Source: Vreelandella salicampi (GTDB lineage: Bacteria > Pseudomonadota > Gammaproteobacteria > Pseudomonadales > Halomonadaceae). From it: DNA of 64,000 nt. The notes beneath the pieces were generated by a model. It had not been told where the DNA came from. It ran no database searches and saw only the letters and a program-made list of their open reading frames with translations. Of this stretch, positions 61,799 through 64,000 are shown piece after piece (positions within the stretch are counted from its first letter, which is position 1; every line of letters starts with the position of its first letter). The translations under genes and the position numbers were made by a program. Where the stretch lies: assembly GCF_013415105.1 (NCBI RefSeq), contig NZ_JACCDF010000006.1, positions 62,001 to 126,000 of the forward strand, read 5' to 3'.

Positions 61799-63727
61799 AT
61801 GAAGCAGATTGGTAGGGCGTTGTTAACCGGCTCACTTAGCCCCCGCCGTTGGCGGCAATGCTTCGTAGCGCTCGTCTGCTTTGTTTGGGCTTTTACTGCC
61901 CTCGCCCAGGCGCAGGTTGCTAACCCTGAACAGGCCGACATGCCTGAGCGCGAGGGCAACGTGAAGACCCGCCACGCATTAGCTCTTTACGATACGCCGG
62001 CGCTGTCTGAAGACTTTACTCACTTCCCCCACGTTAACCCTGATGCGCCCAAAGGGGGGAGCATGACCCGCACTGCCGTCGGCGGTAGTTTCGACTCCAC
62101 CAACCCTTTTATCATTCGCGGTACGCCTGCAAGCGGCATCTCACAGATTTACGATACGTTGATGGCCAGCAACCCCAACGAGCCTTTTAGCCTTTATGGA
62201 TTGTTGGCAAGCGGCGTTCGGCTAGATCCCGAGCGCGAGTGGATCGAGTTTGACCTGCGCCCTGAGGCCCGCTTTCACGACGGCGAACCCGTTACCGCTG
62301 ACGACGTCGTTTTCTCCCTTGATATACTTCGCGAAGAAGGCAACCCTTTCTATCGTAATTACTACGCGGGGGTGGACGACGCCGTCGCGCTTGATGATCA
62401 TCGCGTGCGCTTTAATTTCAACGATACCGACTCGCGTGAGCTGCCCTTGATTGTCGCGCAGATGCCCATTTTGCCCCGCCATTACTGGGCATCACGCGAT
62501 TTCACCACGCCGACGTTGGCCAAGCACCCTGGCTCCGGCCCGTATCAAATCGAAACCGTCGACCCTGGGCGGCGTATCGTCTTTAAGCGCGATGAAAACT
62601 ATTGGGGGAAAGGCCTACCGGTCAATGTTGGGCGCTATAACATTGACCGTTTGGTCTACGACTACTATCGCGACCGAGATATTGCATGGCAGGCCTTTAA
62701 AGCGGGTTTAACCGATTTTCGCACCGATGCCCGCGCCGCGACCTGGGCCATTGGCTACGATTTTCCCGCGTATCACGAGGGATTGATCAAACGCATTACC
62801 ATCCCTGATGTAAACCCATCGCGTATGCAAGCGTTTGTTTTTAACCTGCGCAAGGAGAAATTCCAAGACCCCAGGGTGCGCGAAGCCTTGAGCCTGACTT
62901 TCGACTTTCCCTGGTTGAATACCAATATTTTTTACGGCGCCTACCAGCGCACTGAGAGCTTTTTTCAAAATTCCGAGATGCAGGCTACAGGGAAACCCAG
63001 CAAAGAAGAACTTGCGCTACTTGAGCCGTTTCGTGATGAACTCATTGACTCGCACCGTTCCGATAGGCTTTTCACTCAGCCGCTGCCCATTGATCAACCT
63101 GAAGACCGTCGCGCGAGACTGCATCGCGCGCTAACACTGTTGCGCGAGGCAGGCTATCACGTAGAGGGGCAGCGTTTGGTCCACCAAGAAAGCGGCGAGC
63201 CGCTAACGCTTGAGGTGCTGCTTTACGATTCAGGACTTGAGCGCGTTGTCCAACCGATGCTGCGCAATATGGCGCGCCTGGGTGTCCAAACTTCGTTACG
63301 GATCGTCGATATCAACCAGTATCTTAACCGGCTACGTAGTTTTGACTACGACATGGTCATCAGCCAATTCCCTCAGTCGAACAACCCAGGCAATGAACAG
63401 CGTGATTTTTGGACTAGCGCCGCAGCACAGCAACCGCAAAGCCGTAACCTGATGGGGCTATCGCACCCAGCGGTCGACCAACTGGTTGAGCAATTAATTC
63501 GCGCCAGCAGCCGGGATGAACTCCACACCGTCACCCATGCGCTTGACCGCGTGCTGCGCTGGGGATTTTACGTCATACCCCACTACCACTCTGGGGAAAC
63601 ACGCATTGCTGTGTGGGACAAATTCGAGTATCCCGAGCCATTTCCTAAATACGCCATGGATTTCGACGCGTGGTGGGTCGATACTGAGCGCGAAGCCCAG
63701 CTCAAGAGCCGCCGCAGCGGTCGCTGA
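61799..63727 (+). CDS. yejA: YejA-type periplasmic peptide-binding protein
   Basis: This is a 642-residue solute-binding protein of the SBP_bac_5 (peptide/nickel) family. A signal peptide ends near 'ALAQAQ' (about residue 38). 'GGSMTRTAVGGSFDSTNPFI' and 'GEPVTADDVVFSLDILREEG' are the family signature regions. The length and the C-terminal HYHSGETRIAVWDKFEYPE match YejA of the microcin-C/peptide transporter YejABEF. The ATG at 61799 follows GGGGGAAG; an earlier ATG at 61745 would place 18 polar residues before the signal peptide. The permease gene follows. Confidence 0.88.
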   Translation: MKQIGRALLTGSLSPRRWRQCFVALVCFVWAFTALAQAQVANPEQADMPEREGNVKTRHALALYDTPALSEDFTHFPHVNPDAPKGGSMTRTAVGGSFDSTNPFIIRGTPASGISQIYDTLMASNPNEPFSLYGLLASGVRLDPEREWIEFDLRPEARFHDGEPVTADDVVFSLDILREEGNPFYRNYYAGVDDAVALDDHRVRFNFNDTDSRELPLIVAQMPILPRHYWASRDFTTPTLAKHPGSGPYQIETVDPGRRIVFKRDENYWGKGLPVNVGRYNIDRLVYDYYRDRDIAWQAFKAGLTDFRTDARAATWAIGYDFPAYHEGLIKRITIPDVNPSRMQAFVFNLRKEKFQDPRVREALSLTFDFPWLNTNIFYGAYQRTESFFQNSEMQATGKPSKEELALLEPFRDELIDSHRSDRLFTQPLPIDQPEDRRARLHRALTLLREAGYHVEGQRLVHQESGEPLTLEVLLYDSGLERVVQPMLRNMARLGVQTSLRIVDINQYLNRLRSFDYDMVISQFPQSNNPGNEQRDFWTSAAAQQPQSRNLMGLSHPAVDQLVEQLIRASSRDELHTVTHALDRVLRWGFYVIPHYHSGETRIAVWDKFEYPEPFPKYAMDFDAWWVDTEREAQLKSRRSGR

Positions 63728-63749
63728 CATTTGCTGAAGGAGCCCTGCC

Positions 63750-64000
63750 GTGGCGCGTTATACTGTACGTCGACTACTTCTCATGATCCCGACGTTGGTG
63801 GGGATCATGCTGCTCAACTTTATCATTGTGCAGGCCGCCCCCGGTGGCCCCATCGACCAGATGCTGGCGCGCTTTGAGGGCGCGGACGCCATGGCAAGCA
63901 CGCGTCTGGATATGGGCGGCGGTGATGTGCAAGTTAGCGATGACTCTCGCGGCGCACGAGGTGTCGACCCGCGCTTTATTGAGCAGTTAGAGGAGCAGTT
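63750..64000 (+). CDS. yejB: YejB-type ABC transporter permease, N-terminal part
   Basis: The gene is cut by the window end. It starts with GTG after a clear GAAGGAG, 22 bases after the yejA stop. The first ~30 residues (YTVRRLLLMIPTLVGIMLLN) are the first membrane helix of dipeptide-type permeases. The following APGGPIDQMLARFEG, with a long hydrophilic loop rich in Asp and Gly, is typical of YejB. Together with yejA it forms a peptide importer. Confidence 0.85.
   Translation, partial: MARYTVRRLLLMIPTLVGIMLLNFIIVQAAPGGPIDQMLARFEGADAMASTRLDMGGGDVQVSDDSRGARGVDPRFIEQLEEQ

Overview
The window is chromosomal DNA from a moderately halophilic gammaproteobacterium, very probably Halomonas or a close relative (Halomonadaceae). 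The ectoine genes ectABC encode proteins that closely match what I remember of Halomonas elongata. Other gene orders are also typical of marine or halophilic gammaproteobacteria: tusDCB beside a YccA-type gene, gloB facing methyltransferase-rnhA-dnaQ-nudC, and cysI with a DUF934 gene. Most of the window is ordinary, densely packed chromosome.

Layout. 1-5.4 kb: the 3' part of tamB, msrA, a c'-type cytochrome, carbonic anhydrase and glutathione reductase. 5.5-8.1 kb: the ectABC operon with a good sigma70-type promoter and a terminator. 9.0-12.4 kb: a three-gene envelope system (retropepsin-like lipoprotein, inactive transglutaminase with membrane helices, ATP-grasp ligase). 12.4-14.1 kb: zur, hisI, yidD, sufE. 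14.2-16.7 kb: a divergent pair of a stand-alone tyrosine recombinase and a KfrA-like coiled-coil DNA-binding protein, with two strong palindromes between them. 16.7-27.3 kb: nfuA, metH, a MATE exporter, cysI with its DUF934 partner, an Smr protein, a membrane-anchored GGCT, a flavodoxin and DUF2069. 27.4-35.5 kb: a c'-type cytochrome converging with a b561-type cytochrome, pdxH, a Pat-type lysine acetyltransferase divergent from an HDAC-family deacetylase, tusDCB and yccA. 35.7-37.4 kb: a dienelactone hydrolase, a TauE/SafE exporter and tRNA-Ser(UGA).

37.4-46.4 kb is the main accessory feature. It is a compact element of about 9.0 kb integrated into the 3' end of tRNA-Ser, bounded by a 14-bp att duplication. 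It carries a P4-type integrase, an unrecognised lower-GC cargo gene, AlpA, an Ash-like ORF containing a C4-type antisense RNA, a Toprim primase-like protein, a DUF3987 protein, an ERF annealing protein and small unknown proteins. Twelve-base repeats lie inside both ends (three copies left, two right) and look like integrase arm sites. No capsid, tail, packaging or conjugation gene is visible, so it resembles a phage satellite (P4/PICI-like).

46.6-64 kb returns to core genome: a CvrA-type K+/H+ antiporter, an orphan NMT1-type binding protein, an exonuclease/GIY-YIG fusion, a YbfF-like esterase, the queuosine-precursor transporter yhhQ, prpE, an ArsR regulator, sohB, an SCP2 protein, nudC-dnaQ-rnhA-methyltransferase facing gloB-mltD, and the start of a Yej-type peptide ABC transporter.

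Two themes link genes. Osmoadaptation is certain for ectABC and possible for the adjacent envelope ligase system and the K+/H+ antiporter. Reversible lysine acetylation is suggested by pat beside the deacetylase, with PrpE, a typical target type, encoded elsewhere in the window.
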